NCBI GenBank assembly: GCA_010093685.1
Contig: MU006229.1
Coordinates: 124,001 to 188,000 of the forward strand
DNA: 64,000 nt
Direction: 5' to 3'
Source: Ophiobolus disseminans
Lineage: Eukaryota > Ascomycota > Dothideomycetes > Pleosporales > Phaeosphaeriaceae
Shown: in pieces, positions 20,970 to 31,210 of the stretch
How the letters are laid out: each line of letters starts with the position of its first letter
Numbering within the stretch: the first letter of the stretch is position 1
Made by a program: the position numbers and the translations under genes
Notes under the pieces: generated by a model
What the model was told of the DNA's origin: nothing
The model's input: only the letters and a program-made list of their open reading frames with translations
The model's database searches: none

Positions 20970-21001
20970 CATGTCGCGCGATCGCCAACTTTGGCGACAT
21001 G
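20970..21001. repeat. Nested palindrome at a putative start codon
   Basis: CATGTCGC (20970-20977) pairs with GCGACATG (20994-21001). Inside it, TCGCCAA (20982-20988) pairs with TTGGCGA (20991-20997) around a 2-nt loop. The two pairings overlap and are mutually exclusive. The outer arm includes the ATG at 20972 of the interrupted minus-strand gene. Confidence 0.7.
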
Positions 21002-22056
21002 AGATCTCTTCCGTCTAGGCTCCCACGCGCAGGTTTTTTTATTTTCATTTTTATCAGCAGCGTATTCTCACTTGAAGCTCTTCTCTTACGCTACCCCAAG
21101 AGCACCTTACCCTTGTCGTCCCGAGCCCTAGAACTAAACACCAACGCTCGCACTGAATACCATCGCTCGCTGAGCAGGAATGCGGCGCATAAATGGCACT
21201 AAAATCACACCAATGGTAGTTCAATGGCTGTACGGGAAGTATTGTCCTGCTTCGCAAAGCAGCCATAGAAATTCCAGGAAGTCTATCTACTAATCTTCAC
21301 ACACCCCTTCCGCCTCCACCACTCCCCTCATATAGTCTACCCTCACCCCCTAACCCCTTCCCATGCCCCACCATCCCCATCCCAAAACCATTCAACGATA
21401 CTACACACCCCAACAATCAGCCCCCTTCCCCTCTCCCACTCAACCACACATCTCCACATACCTTAACCCACCCCATATCCGCGGCCTTCTCTCGAAACGC
21501 CTGGCGACTCATGTTGAGTCCGTATTTGCGTATGAGGCCTGATTTCTTGTTTGCGCCGTTGACGACGCTTGGGAAGTCTTAGTAGATGTGAGGAAGGGAG
21601 GGGGTGGAATGGGGAAAGTGAATTGGAAGTGGGGATTGCGAACCAGTTGCGCGAGCCTTTGCCGTATGTGCGTGGGCGGGAATAGTAGACGGAATCGTGC
21701 GACATTTTTTGGATTTTAACGGACGGTGTTTGCGGAAGGGTTGGAGGGTTGCTTCTTTGGGGTCGAACGACAAATTGGGAGGATGGTGAGAGAGGGTATA
21801 TAATGCTTGTGAGGTGATGCAGTACCATGATGGTCATCATCGAGCGTCCAACCAATTTCCTATACGTCGACCATCAAGGTACCGCACCCTCATCATCATC
21901 AATATCTTCACATTTTTCGCCCGACTATCTCAGAAATGAAAACCTTTGATTGCGCCTAATACACCAACGCTCACTCGCTCAAATACCAAACACATCCAAT
22001 CCATCAGAATATTTTACACTTCCCCACCCATCCCCATCGCACCTCTCCACCACTCC
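21002..22056. other. Intergenic, low-complexity
   Basis: About 1 kb without a supported gene. It is C-rich and short-repeat-rich on the plus strand around 21300-21470 and again at 21950-22060, next to the 3' end of the Pmp3-type gene. Open frames here are compositional. Confidence 0.45.
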
Positions 22057-22324
22057 TCAATACATCTTCCCATCCGCCCTCCCCATCGACCTCGGATGTA
22101 CTTCCGTCTTGCTAATAATATACCACGAGTGCAAAACGCCGGGGATCCAGCCTAGGATGTCAAGACAGATGTTGATGAGGAGGTCTGCGCCGCAGCCGCG
22201 GCGCATGAGGACGGGGAGGAAGGGGAGGAATATGGCGATGAAGTAGAGCAGGATTGTGGACTAGAAAGTTTTAGTGGAGGGTTTTGGGGAGGGTGGGGGG
22301 TAAAAGCACTGTGCTTGATGGCAT
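22057..22324 (-). CDS. Pmp3 / UPF0057 plasma-membrane proteolipid
   Basis: Two exons, 22324-22310 and 22260-22057, with a 49-nt intron give 72 residues; the first exon codes only MPSST. The second carries the family signature: a first TM helix ILLYFIAIFLPFLPVLM, the conserved RRGCGADLLINICLDILGW linker, and a second helix WIPGVLHSWYIISK. A short polar tail follows. Pmp3-family proteolipids are tiny two-TM proteins of the plasma membrane; loss in yeast hyperpolarises the membrane and causes salt sensitivity, and other members (Sna2-4) localise to endosomes or vacuole. The GWIPG..H.WYIIS form fits fungal members well. The 5' exon is the least certain part: its donor is GTGCTT rather than GTAAGT. 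Confidence 0.87.
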
Positions 22325-22810
22325 GATGATAGTGTGTTGAGGGTGTTGGACTTTGTTGGGTTGGGTTTGTAAAGTGGTGTGTTCGGGTTGGTGCAAATAG
22401 TGAGGCACAGTTGCGATGTAGGCAGTTCTTGGTTTGAGGTTCGCGGGATACTTAAAGATACTCTAGATGTTCCAAATGTTCCATCGTTCTTATATGTTTT
22501 GACTGTCTTTTGCAAACATCCATGAATGTAGTGAGTGACGTCGCGGAAGACACCGGACGCTTGGTACGGCTCGATTCCGGCCGATTTTATTCGCGACCAC
22601 GCAACTCAGCGCCGTGACATCCGTCGGCCGAGGCCTCACGTATGATTTTCCAAGAAATAGCCACTGGTCTGGATTTTTCTATGTGCGCCTGAATAAATGT
22701 GTGGCACAAGCGATGACGAAGAACGTTGAATAGTTGTGGTGGCTCGCTGAGGCTCGACGGAAGTGGCGCTCCGGGAAGTGAAACTTGTGCGGACTATCCA
22801 AGATCCAAGA
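22325..22810. other. Intergenic, Pmp3-type gene to rhomboid gene
   Basis: Promoter side of the Pmp3-type gene and 3' side of the rhomboid gene. No further feature is seen. Confidence 0.5.
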
Positions 22811-24128
22811 CTACGCCGGAATATCCTCCAGCTTATCCGCTCTTGCGAACAGCGTCGTCAAAGGTCTCCACAAGTTGTTCTTTGCATCAAAATAGACGTA
22901 TGCTCCGCCTAACACAAAGCTCACAACATGAACCTATTTCAGTCAGCGTCTGCAACGTCTTGCAATACATGTAACCTACAAAGTACGCTGGCCTGTTACC
23001 ACCCTTTGGAACCTTGACCATAGAAGCAAGCTGCCAGACCGAAAATACTAGGCCCCAGTACTTTGCATCCAAACGTAGGACAAAGAAGCTTGGTAGCCAC
23101 ACCTTCTCATCAGGATAGGCAATGCAGAATGCACCAAAGATAGCTGCAACGGCCCCGCTCGCGCCCACGTTTAGCGCGATACCTGCGACATGGCTCCATC
23201 GAAATGCGAAATGCAGCAAATAGCTTGTGAAGAGTGGGACAGTCGTATATAGCGCTGCAGCTTGGAACACATCACCGTCCAGGTGCCGCACAACGCCGGG
23301 CATGAACCAGCACAGTATGAACATGTTTTGACCCAAATGCTTCCACTCGGTGTGCAAAAAGGTGTATGTAAAGGCGGTGTACTTCTTTTCGCCAGTGATG
23401 TGAATCAGCTTCTCCCAGAACGGTAATGGGGATTTTTTCATGAAATGGATACCAATACAAACAAGCACAATCCCAATCGTGAGTTTGTCAAGTTCGTCCC
23501 AGCCTGCTTTGATACCCTCTGTAACGACTTCGGGGGTGAGGTACCATGTTTGTGGGAGTTCCGTGCGTCCAGCGAGTTGAGTCGTATCGGGTGAGGCTCT
23601 AGAATTGAATGTCGCATCCAGGTATGCAAAAGCAGCGTAAGTACCGGTGATCGCGAAGAATGTCCAGATGCCAGGCCAGAGGAGCTTCTTTCGGTTCTGC
23701 ACGATCTGCCGCTGGACAGCTAGCTCGCGCTGGTCAACCTCGACTTCTTTGAACTCATCTTCGCTAATCGACGATTTCACCGTTGTCGACAAACGACTAG
23801 TCTCCTTTGGGGACTCCGTTGTTGCAGCTGGAGGGGCCTTCTTGCCAACTTTACTCAACCGCTTCAGCAGAATCGCGACTTTTCTGGACGACTCTAGTTC
23901 GCGCTTCCGATTCTCTGCTTCCACCCCTCGCCGCTGTATAGCTTTCCTGGTCGGAGTACCCTGCGGTGCCTTTTGTGGTTGATTCGACCCCGAAGCATGA
24001 CGAAGGGAAGCCAGATTGGTGATGGATTGGGATTGGGATTCAAAGGCTCCATTTGCGCACTGCAAGCGTGCACCAAGTCGAAAGATGCATCTTCTTAATG
24101 GCTGGCGGACGCCAAGGGCGTGAGACAT
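22811..24128 (-). CDS. PCP1: Mitochondrial rhomboid protease (PARL/Pcp1 type)
   Basis: Two exons (24128-22980, 22933-22811) with a 46-nt intron give 423 residues. I chose the ATG at 24128 because it starts a basic, Ser/Arg-rich presequence (MSHALGVRQPLRRCIFRLGA) typical of mitochondrial import. A charged linker and a first TM segment near residue 180 precede the rhomboid core. The core contains HTEWKHLGQNM, HVAGIALNVGASGAVAAIFG with the catalytic Ser (about residue 324), and, just past the intron, HVVSFVLGGAYVYF with the catalytic His (about residue 385). In yeast Pcp1 cleaves cytochrome c peroxidase and the dynamin Mgm1 in the inner membrane. The 6+1 TM arrangement with an extra N-terminal helix is the mitochondrial type. 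No defect is visible. Confidence 0.93.
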
Positions 24129-25457
24129 GTCGTGCCCTATACGAGGATGAAGAAAAACGAAACTGACGCCAAATTGAAGTGAACGATTATTTACAGCATT
24201 GAAAGAACGGCCGCATCGTCGGGAATATGCAAGATCCAAGGCAGGTGCTGTACCGATGAAATTAGTGATGGAGCTGCGAGGATGCAAGGACGATCCAATT
24301 TCGTCGCTTAAGTATAGCGCGACACCAAGTCACGTGATTGTGTCCCCTGGAGGCACCTGCATGCGTGCCCCGACACAAGAATATCCTGGGTGATGGAGTG
24401 GTATCAGTCCTGCGTATTAATCATTGTACTAAGTTAGACGTGGTCACGTCCTTTACATCTAATAGAGTACGGAAATATCTAGTCTTGGGAAAGTTCCAGC
24501 TTTCAATACCATGGCATTGTTTTAGTTCCATGGGCACCGAAGAAGAACAAATTATACTCGAGCCCAAGGAGCACGCAATCACAACCCAGCTAGTTCTTGC
24601 GCTGCCTATCCTAGCCAACAAAAACCTGTCGAGCAGGAAGAGGTTGTGTTGGAAGGTACCGATATGCCCATTTGAACACTCAACGCGACCGAGAAAAGGG
24701 TGACTTGTCTTCTCTACATCACGCTAGCAGACATGATTCTGCCAAAGGAAAAACTAGACCTAGAGAAGGCGCCTGAGCTCAAGCAACCCAGAACGCGAGT
24801 AAAGAACGCGAGCAAGGAGGACCGAGGTGAAGCGAGAATAATCACGCGCTAACTAATGGCAGGCACAAAGAGGAGTCAGAAGGGTGGGATGTTTGTCGCT
24901 AAGAGTGAGAAGCAGGAACTAGCTCTGCCAAAATTATCGAGTTGTACGGTGTAGCGTCAAGAGCGGAGGCGTTTGATGGGCTGATATGTATGTTTAGTGC
25001 AGACTGTACGAGGTGAAGCTGCTCGAAATGATGGAGGCTTGGTCTTGGTCGGTGAGTTAAACGTTCGCATGCTATTTTTTCTTTTTGCATATGTGCTGCT
25101 GTAGTAGTTTCGAATGTCAATGTATAATCATACAAACCTCTGTCCACCGCGCATTCGCCAATGCAGCGTCTCTATATCAATTAACAATGCTCGTGTGACC
25201 ACGAGACACGAGAATCTAGCAAGAACCTATCGCAATCTTGTAAGATTCCGCTTACCGGGTGAAGTCGCTACCCATGTAAGTGACGACTTGGCCAGGTACC
25301 CGGAACACGACTAAACGCCAGGGTCAGAGCCGGGTATGCTGCAAGCAGTTCGTATCCAAGAAGTAGCCTAGCAGAAGCTGGACATTATATAGCTTACTGA
25401 GCATGTCGCAATGAAAAGTGTTTGGAACACTGTTCACCTCAGCTTGTACCATTGACA
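24129..25457. other. Intergenic, with possible gene relic
   Basis: Divergent spacer between the rhomboid and tyrosinase genes. Around 24531-24955 (plus strand) there are short, lysine/glutamate-rich open stretches, for example MILPKEKLDLEKAPELKQPR at 24733, followed by CTAACTAATGGCAG, which looks like a branch point and acceptor. I could not join them into a convincing gene; a decayed or very small spliced gene is possible. Nothing else is seen. Confidence 0.3.
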
Positions 25458-26593
25458 ATGCTTTCGTTCCCTGGATTGTTGATTGCCTTCTTGACGTTGG
25501 CATCGGCGTCGGTATCAGCTGGGTCGGGGTTTAGATGTCGGAATACTATCGTCCGAAAAGAATGGTAAGCGTGTTGTCAAACCAGCTCGATAAACGGTGA
25601 TGGCTAAGACTTCTGCCAGGCGCTCATTGAACAAAGCAGAGAGGACGCATTATCTCTCTTCAGTCCAATGTGCTTTGCGAAAGCCTGCTGTAACGCCGCC
25701 GACCGCTGCTCCCGGTGCGATCTCTCGTTATGACGACCTAGTCGCCACGCATATCAACCAGACGATGTCCATACATTTCGTCGGACACTTCCTACCTTGG
25801 CACCGTCTCTTCACTACCTACTACGAGAAGCTGCTTCGCGACGAGTGCGGGTATCGTGGTGCTCAACCGTACTGGGATTGGACATTGGACACGCCTGCGT
25901 CCAAGTTTGTTCGCTCTCCAATCTTCGACCCAGTCTATGGCTTTGGCGGCAACGGTCCTCAGATACCATTCAACGCGTCCAATAATGAAGTACCGGGTCG
26001 AACAGGAGGTGGATGCGTGGAGAACGGCCCCTTCCGGAACACGACTGTCCATCTCGGCCCATTCGCATCCCTCGCTAGGAATGATCAGTGCCTGAAGCGC
26101 GATCTAGCGCCTGAATACGCTGCCAAATATCTCGCGCGCGACAAGCTAGACCTGGTGCTGTCGCAATCAGACTATGGGTGGTTCGCAAAGACCATGGACG
26201 GTGGCACTAGTTTTAATGAGAGCCAGATCCACGCCGGAGGACAGTAAGTAGATCAAGACAGAGCCCTTGACGAATGCTGACTAAAAGCAAAGCTTTGGTG
26301 TTGGTGGCACGTACGGCCAGATGGGCGATCCCTTCGCGTCGCCTTCCGATCCCATCTTTTGGATGCATCATGCCAACCTCGATCGCGTTTGGTGGTCGTG
26401 GCAGAAGAAGGATCTGACAAAGAGGCTCAAGGACATTTCGGGGCCCATTGTGATCCAGGACTATGGTAATGCGCAGGCAGGGAATGTGACGCTTGACTTT
26501 CCGCTGTCGCTGGGGTACAATAACTGGGAATCGAAGATCGCGGACGTGATGGATATCGCACCGCTGTGCTATACATATGACAGACTATATTAA
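25458..26593 (+). CDS. Secreted tyrosinase (type 3 copper oxidase)
   Basis: Three exons: 25458-25564, 25620-26243 and 26293-26593 (343 residues). A signal peptide covers about residues 1-21 (MLSFPGLLIAFLTLASASVS). CuA histidines are in ATHINQTMSIHFVGHFLPWH. CuB begins at IHAGGHFGVGG, restored by the second splice, and ends with DPIFWMHHANLDRVWW. The enzyme oxidises mono- or o-diphenols to quinones, as in melanin formation or phenolic detoxification. It is short and lacks the long C-terminal lid domain of intracellular tyrosinases, so it probably belongs to the short, secreted fungal group, which may need no proteolytic activation. FRCRNTIVRKEW is the usual N-terminal Cys-containing motif. No biosynthetic neighbours are evident. 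Confidence 0.93.
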
Positions 26594-26807
26594 TTAGATT
26601 GTGCAGAAACGCTGTTGTGTGTCTCAATGGCGATGTTGATGGTGCTGTGAGACTCCAGTCCTCGAACACCAGCGGACCTCCGCGTCTTGGCGCCTGACGT
26701 AGCGAATTCGTGAAAGCGGGCGTGTCCTCTAAACTTGCCAAACATGCCAACAACCATGACTAACGGCACACGAAGCTCACGATAACCGCGCGACGTTCTC
26801 GAGCAAT

Positions 26808-29688
26808 ATGGCGCCTTTACAGAAGCTGCAACAGCTCTCCGGGCCGCATTGCGTGCTCCTGGCAGTCCACTATGCGACCGAATCAAACATTACATCGCTG
26901 CGAGCATTGACGGCACTACGAGACGCCGAACTGCCGCTAGAGCTTACACTGAGCATCTTGCTTACCTACCTACCCGAAGAGCTGGACCCCGCGTCCTACC
27001 TCGAGTACCTGCACGAGCTTGCGACGGGCTCTCGAAGCCCTGGCAAAGACCCCGCTGCGGCACTCGACACTGCATCGGTCGAGGAGCTATCAATATCACG
27101 GGCAAAGAAAAGACGGAAGGCACTAGAGCTCCTGCCAGTCGCGCATTCACTGTATGCGGCAGAAGAGGAGCTTGACGTCTTCAGCCACTTCCTCATCCAC
27201 CGCGCACACCGAATCGACGCCCAGACCGGCCTCCTCGACCTCGTCCCTCAGCTCATCGTCCCCTTCCTCGGCCACTCAGAGTACCTCCGCACGTGGTTCA
27301 TCTCGACCGCCCTGCCCATCCTTCGTCTTAGCTACGAATACTACCCACAAAGCGCTACCGGGTCGCTCGACGAGTTCGCGCAATTGAAGGGCAAGCGCGC
27401 TATAGACTACCAGCTATCAAATGTCCGGCACGCAAGCGGGGAGGACATACATCATGTCGCGCGGGATCTCAAGGGCGTCGTGGCTCCGTGGATGTGTGGC
27501 GCCACAGAACGCAAGAGGCGGAAATTGTCGAGCGAAGGCCGACGTGCATCGATAGCGCAGGATCAGGCATATGAGCCGGACGACTGGGACTGCTTGTTCC
27601 AGTGGATACTGCACACATCGAAAGAGCATCTGCAACTGGCCACCACAGCCATCAGGGAGTGGGACGGGCCCGAGGACATGGACCTTGGAGGGCACGAAGA
27701 AGGCCGTGATTACGTCGACGACGAACAGCAGCGCCGGCTGGAGATGCGATACGCGCAGACTGCACTTGCATGTCTATATCTCGTGGATAAGGATGACATA
27801 ACAACACTGCAGACTGCACATTCGCTCCTCGAACGGATATGCGACCTGTTGAACTATGAACCTCCTCCGGATATCGATGTCGGCGTTGAGTCTCTTCTGT
27901 CATATGACCTACAAGAGCCGCTTATGAACGACCCTCATCCTTCAATACTCCAAGAGCATCGCTTGCTTGAGCCCGACAACGTAGTCACAAACCCTACTGA
28001 AGCTAGCATACAGATCCTTAGACTGATCCTCTTCTCAGCCTGCGCTCTTTCGAGTCTCAATCAACCCGTATCAATCCGAGAACTCGCCAAGATTTCGTTA
28101 CGCGAAGATCGGTCCGAACAGATCTCTCTACTGCAGAAAGTACTTCACAAGCTCACAAGCTCGAAGAGAGACAACGAGCACTGGACGATTGCTAGACACA
28201 AATTATTGTGGCTGTGGAATTGGGGTGCAAATACCAATTACGGCACTAAACACCACGCTCATGGTATCCTCGGCATGCTCGAGAACAGCACAATCGAGAC
28301 AGAAATACTTACCGCGCTTGTGGAGAGCAGTCATTACTCTCTCGCTGTACAGATTTACATCAAACCAACCAGTGGCGAAATACCATTGTCTCTCGACAAA
28401 GTAGAGCGAATCGTTCTAACCTCGGCGATGCATCATTACGACAACGCAAGCAACGGCAATCGCACAAGAGGTGGCATGAAGCGCGCCGCCGAGATAATCA
28501 CGGCCTTTGCTCCTCACTTCTCGCAATCTCCACGCTTCCAGCGAACTCAAGCATTGCTCTCAGCAACACATGCCATGTCTTTCTATTCGCTAATCTTGCA
28601 ACATGGCGTACCTTTTCAACCTGTCAACATCCGCGTTAGTTCAAGTCCGCTATCGCTGATAAAGAAGTTGCTGTCGCAGAACAAAGGGAGCTACACCAAA
28701 CTGGACGACCTGATTTCGATCGGTCAGAACTTGGTGATATCAATGCCGGCAACGATCATGGATGATGAAGCACCCGCCCCGCTGGATGCATCAGCAATAG
28801 AACGAAAGAAGGCCGCTGCTGAACGTCGTGTTATTGGCATGGCGATCGATGCTGCTCTGGAAGAAGATGATTTCGAGACGGCATACTCGTACGTAGTCAA
28901 CCGACTTAGACCTTCGAGTCCATCACCGACACCCTCGATCTCGTCCCAGCGGTTTTCTTTTGGCTCAATGGATACCGATGAGCAAGAAGATGATGCAGAA
29001 GATGTGGCCTGGAAGGCTGCCTTGCGAGCTGGCCGACATGACTCCTCGCCTTCATCATCGTGGTCACATTCCGCTGCACGACCAGATCTTCGACGACTCG
29101 AGCAACGCATGGAACTACTATCACAAGCTCTTCTACTGGCTCCGCCTAACCGCTTGGAGGAGGTTCTTTCTGTGTGGCAACAGTGTGAAGCAGAAACAAC
29201 CGCACTATTGGCTGCGGAGACTGCAGCCGAAGAACGCTTCAATGATGCTGCAGACCGAAAGCTGCCAGGGACGTTTATCAACGAGACCATGACGGTGCAG
29301 CCACGCCGCGAAGTCGGCCGCGGTGCAGTCGAAGAAGCACCCATGGGACTCTTCGACGTCGCTCGAGGAGCAGCAGCAGCACTAACGAAATCAGCCTTTC
29401 CACTTCGCGGTACAGCTCAAGCTGCCTCCGATACCACATCACAGGATAACAACATGAGCTCTAGCCGTGCCAGCATGGACTTTAGCGACTCGGGTAGTAT
29501 GAGCCACGAGGACAGGGTCAGGAAGAGAGATATGGTAGCAAGTGCTGCGACTGGGGCGCTGGCTAGCGGCACCGGTGCGCTTGCCAGCGGACTGGGTTGG
29601 ATGCTGGGTATGTCTCCTGTTTGTGTTGAGTGATTTGAGCTAACAAAATGTAGGCGCTAAACCGGTACAGGATCAAGAGAGAGATTAG
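26808..29688 (+). CDS. SEC39: Sec39-domain protein of the Dsl1-type tethering complex
   Basis: Two exons, 26808-29607 and 29654-29688, give 944 residues. Splicing the 46-nt intron replaces a short read-through end with AKPVQDQERD. The protein is almost entirely helical, without TM segments. The N-terminus (CVLLAVHYATESNITSLRAL) and LPEELDPASYLEYLHEL match the Sec39 domain, which covers most of the protein. The C-terminal fifth contains a low-complexity acidic/Ser stretch, then Gly/Ala-rich hydrophobic residues (ALASGTGALASGLGWMLG). Sec39 is a rod-like subunit of the Dsl1 complex that receives Golgi-to-ER COPI vesicles at the ER, with Dsl1 and Tip20. Length is as expected for filamentous fungi and no defect is seen. 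Confidence 0.88.
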
Positions 29689-30199
29689 GGCACTCATCGT
29701 AGTATTAATGAATGTGATATACCCATTTTCATCGCATCCAACGTCATGACATACACAGCTGTTCATTTCTCTTGACGGGTACTACAAAGCGCTGATCAAT
29801 CTTAATATCTTCACAATTTCATCGCCAAACCCATCATGTCAAGGCTCCACCACTGAAACAACCCATCACACTCACATCACTCATCCATCCGCGCTCAATC
29901 GGAAGCCAGATGCGATATCTGGTCGGTCTCAACATCCGCGCCGTTCACACACATGCGGATTATTGTGGCGCAGAGCACTCCCGTGCGCGGCTTCCTCCCG
30001 GTATGCTCCCGCGTTTGCCATTACACAAACGTTGGAATTGGTAAAGTTTTGCGGTCGTTGTGCAATGACTACACATCCTCGTGCGATTATTAAACGATAG
30101 CGTAGGGATATATAAATACTCAACCCTTGACACATCAAATTATTCACCTAGCACCCCCATCGAAATCCACACATCCACGCACCCGAGGCACCGCCTAAA
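29689..30199. other. Intergenic, upstream of the small secreted protein gene
   Basis: Contains TATATAAATA near 30108-30118, a plausible TATA element about 90 bp before the start codon of the secreted-protein gene. No gene is seen. Confidence 0.5.
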
Positions 30200-30656
30200 A
30201 TGCCGTCCCTCCCCATTCTCCCAATCCTCCTCTCAATCCTCTTCACTCTCTTATCAACCACTGTGGCCCTTCCAAACCCCACCCCACCCGGAACCCATAC
30301 ATTCCCCTCTCCAGCACTAACGCTCTACCTCCACAACACACCCGACTGCAACCGCCTCGATCCTCATCCGCCACGCATACTTCAGTTAGACTCAGACATG
30401 TGCTATGACTTGCAGGAAGCGAGGGGGATGCAGGTAGTTCATGCTGCTGAGATAGGACAGGAGAGAGGTATGTATTGAGATTTTGGGTGGAGAAAGAGGA
30501 AGGGATCACAGAAGGAGCAGAAGGCTAATATTTGGCATAGTTCATGTTTTTGGTGAGGCAGGGTGCGGTGGGATATGGACGGAGCTTGGGATGACGGATA
30601 GGGATGGGAGGTGTGTTGCGTTGAAGGGTGGGGAAAGTATGCGCATCATAACTTAA
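30200..30656 (+). CDS. Small secreted four-cysteine protein
   Basis: Two exons (30200-30467 and 30541-30656) give 127 residues. Residues 1-23 form a clear signal peptide (MPSLPILPILLSILFTLLST...). The mature part of about 104 residues has four cysteines (about residues 50, 68, 98 and 114), enough for two disulfides, and no TM segment or known domain. After the splice, the second exon reads VHVFGEAGCGGIWTELGM and then GRCVALKGG, which looks like a compact beta-rich fold. Size, secretion signal and even cysteine number fit the general description of fungal effector candidates, but also of harmless cell-wall or antimicrobial proteins. No homologue is recognised. TATATAAATA lies about 90 bp upstream. 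Confidence 0.75.
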
Positions 30657-31210
30657 GCGTACCAGGAAGACCTACAGGAAGAGACAGCGACTCGAAGCCA
30701 TTCTCAGATCGCAAACCCGACATACCACGAGCACTCCAGCGTCTTAGTCCGAGCCAGCGAGGCGAACGAATCGATTCACATCAAATCATATCACCCCTCT
30801 TGACCCCCACATCTGAGAAATCGAATCTCATTCCCATCCTATCCCATCTACATACACTCCCCCTTCCCACCCCATCCAAAACATATATACCAGCCAGCCC
30901 CCAACACCAGATTTATCTACACCCATTCCACCCAAACATATACAAAAGTAAAAAAAAACTCAACGAACGGTGCGAATGAATGAACGAACGGTGCGAATGA
31001 ATGAACGAACGAAACAAACAGGGACTCCATCGCTGATGCTATGCCATGCCGATCTGTAACAAAATGAGGGTATATCGTGTTTTCTTTCTTCAAGATAATC
31101 GCTTCGCTTCGCCGCAGTTTTTAAAGGATCAACACGTGTTGTGCCAGGAAAGGGAGGAAGGGCGGGAATGCACCACACCAAGACCCCTCAACACCCACCT
31201 CTACCTCTTC
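30657..31210. other. Intergenic, convergent 3' ends
   Basis: Spacer between two converging genes. It contains a two-copy tandem repeat at 30966-31007 and no supported gene. Confidence 0.5.
30966..31007. repeat. 21-bp tandem repeat, two copies
   Basis: Two perfect copies of a 21-bp unit beginning AACGGTGCGAATG, itself partly built from ATGA/ACGA quartets. It is intergenic. Confidence 0.85.

Larger units (their letters stand above)
19499..20972 (-). pseudogene. Unrecognised gene interrupted by an LTR element
   Basis: On the minus strand, coding-like sequence runs from about 20512 down to the LTR element (ending VEVEVKSLD). If the element and one copy of its 5-bp target duplication are removed, it continues in frame from 19612 to a TGA at 19499-19501 (next residues CMKQQLKDPRWPISCGFGCK). 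The gene therefore pre-dates the insertion. With the element in place, the frame runs about 24 codons into the LTR and stops. The 127-residue frame at 20972-20589 (charged, helical, with a hydrophobic end) is probably its 5' part, joined by one or more introns I cannot fix. No family is recognised. Confidence 0.6.

Noticed and set aside
21463..21855. A 130-residue minus-strand Ser/Pro-rich frame
   Set aside because: Low-complexity composition mirrors the C-rich plus strand; no signal or domain.
22540..22600. tRNA-like B box (GGCTCGATTCC)
   Set aside because: No matching A box at the right distance and no cloverleaf can be drawn.
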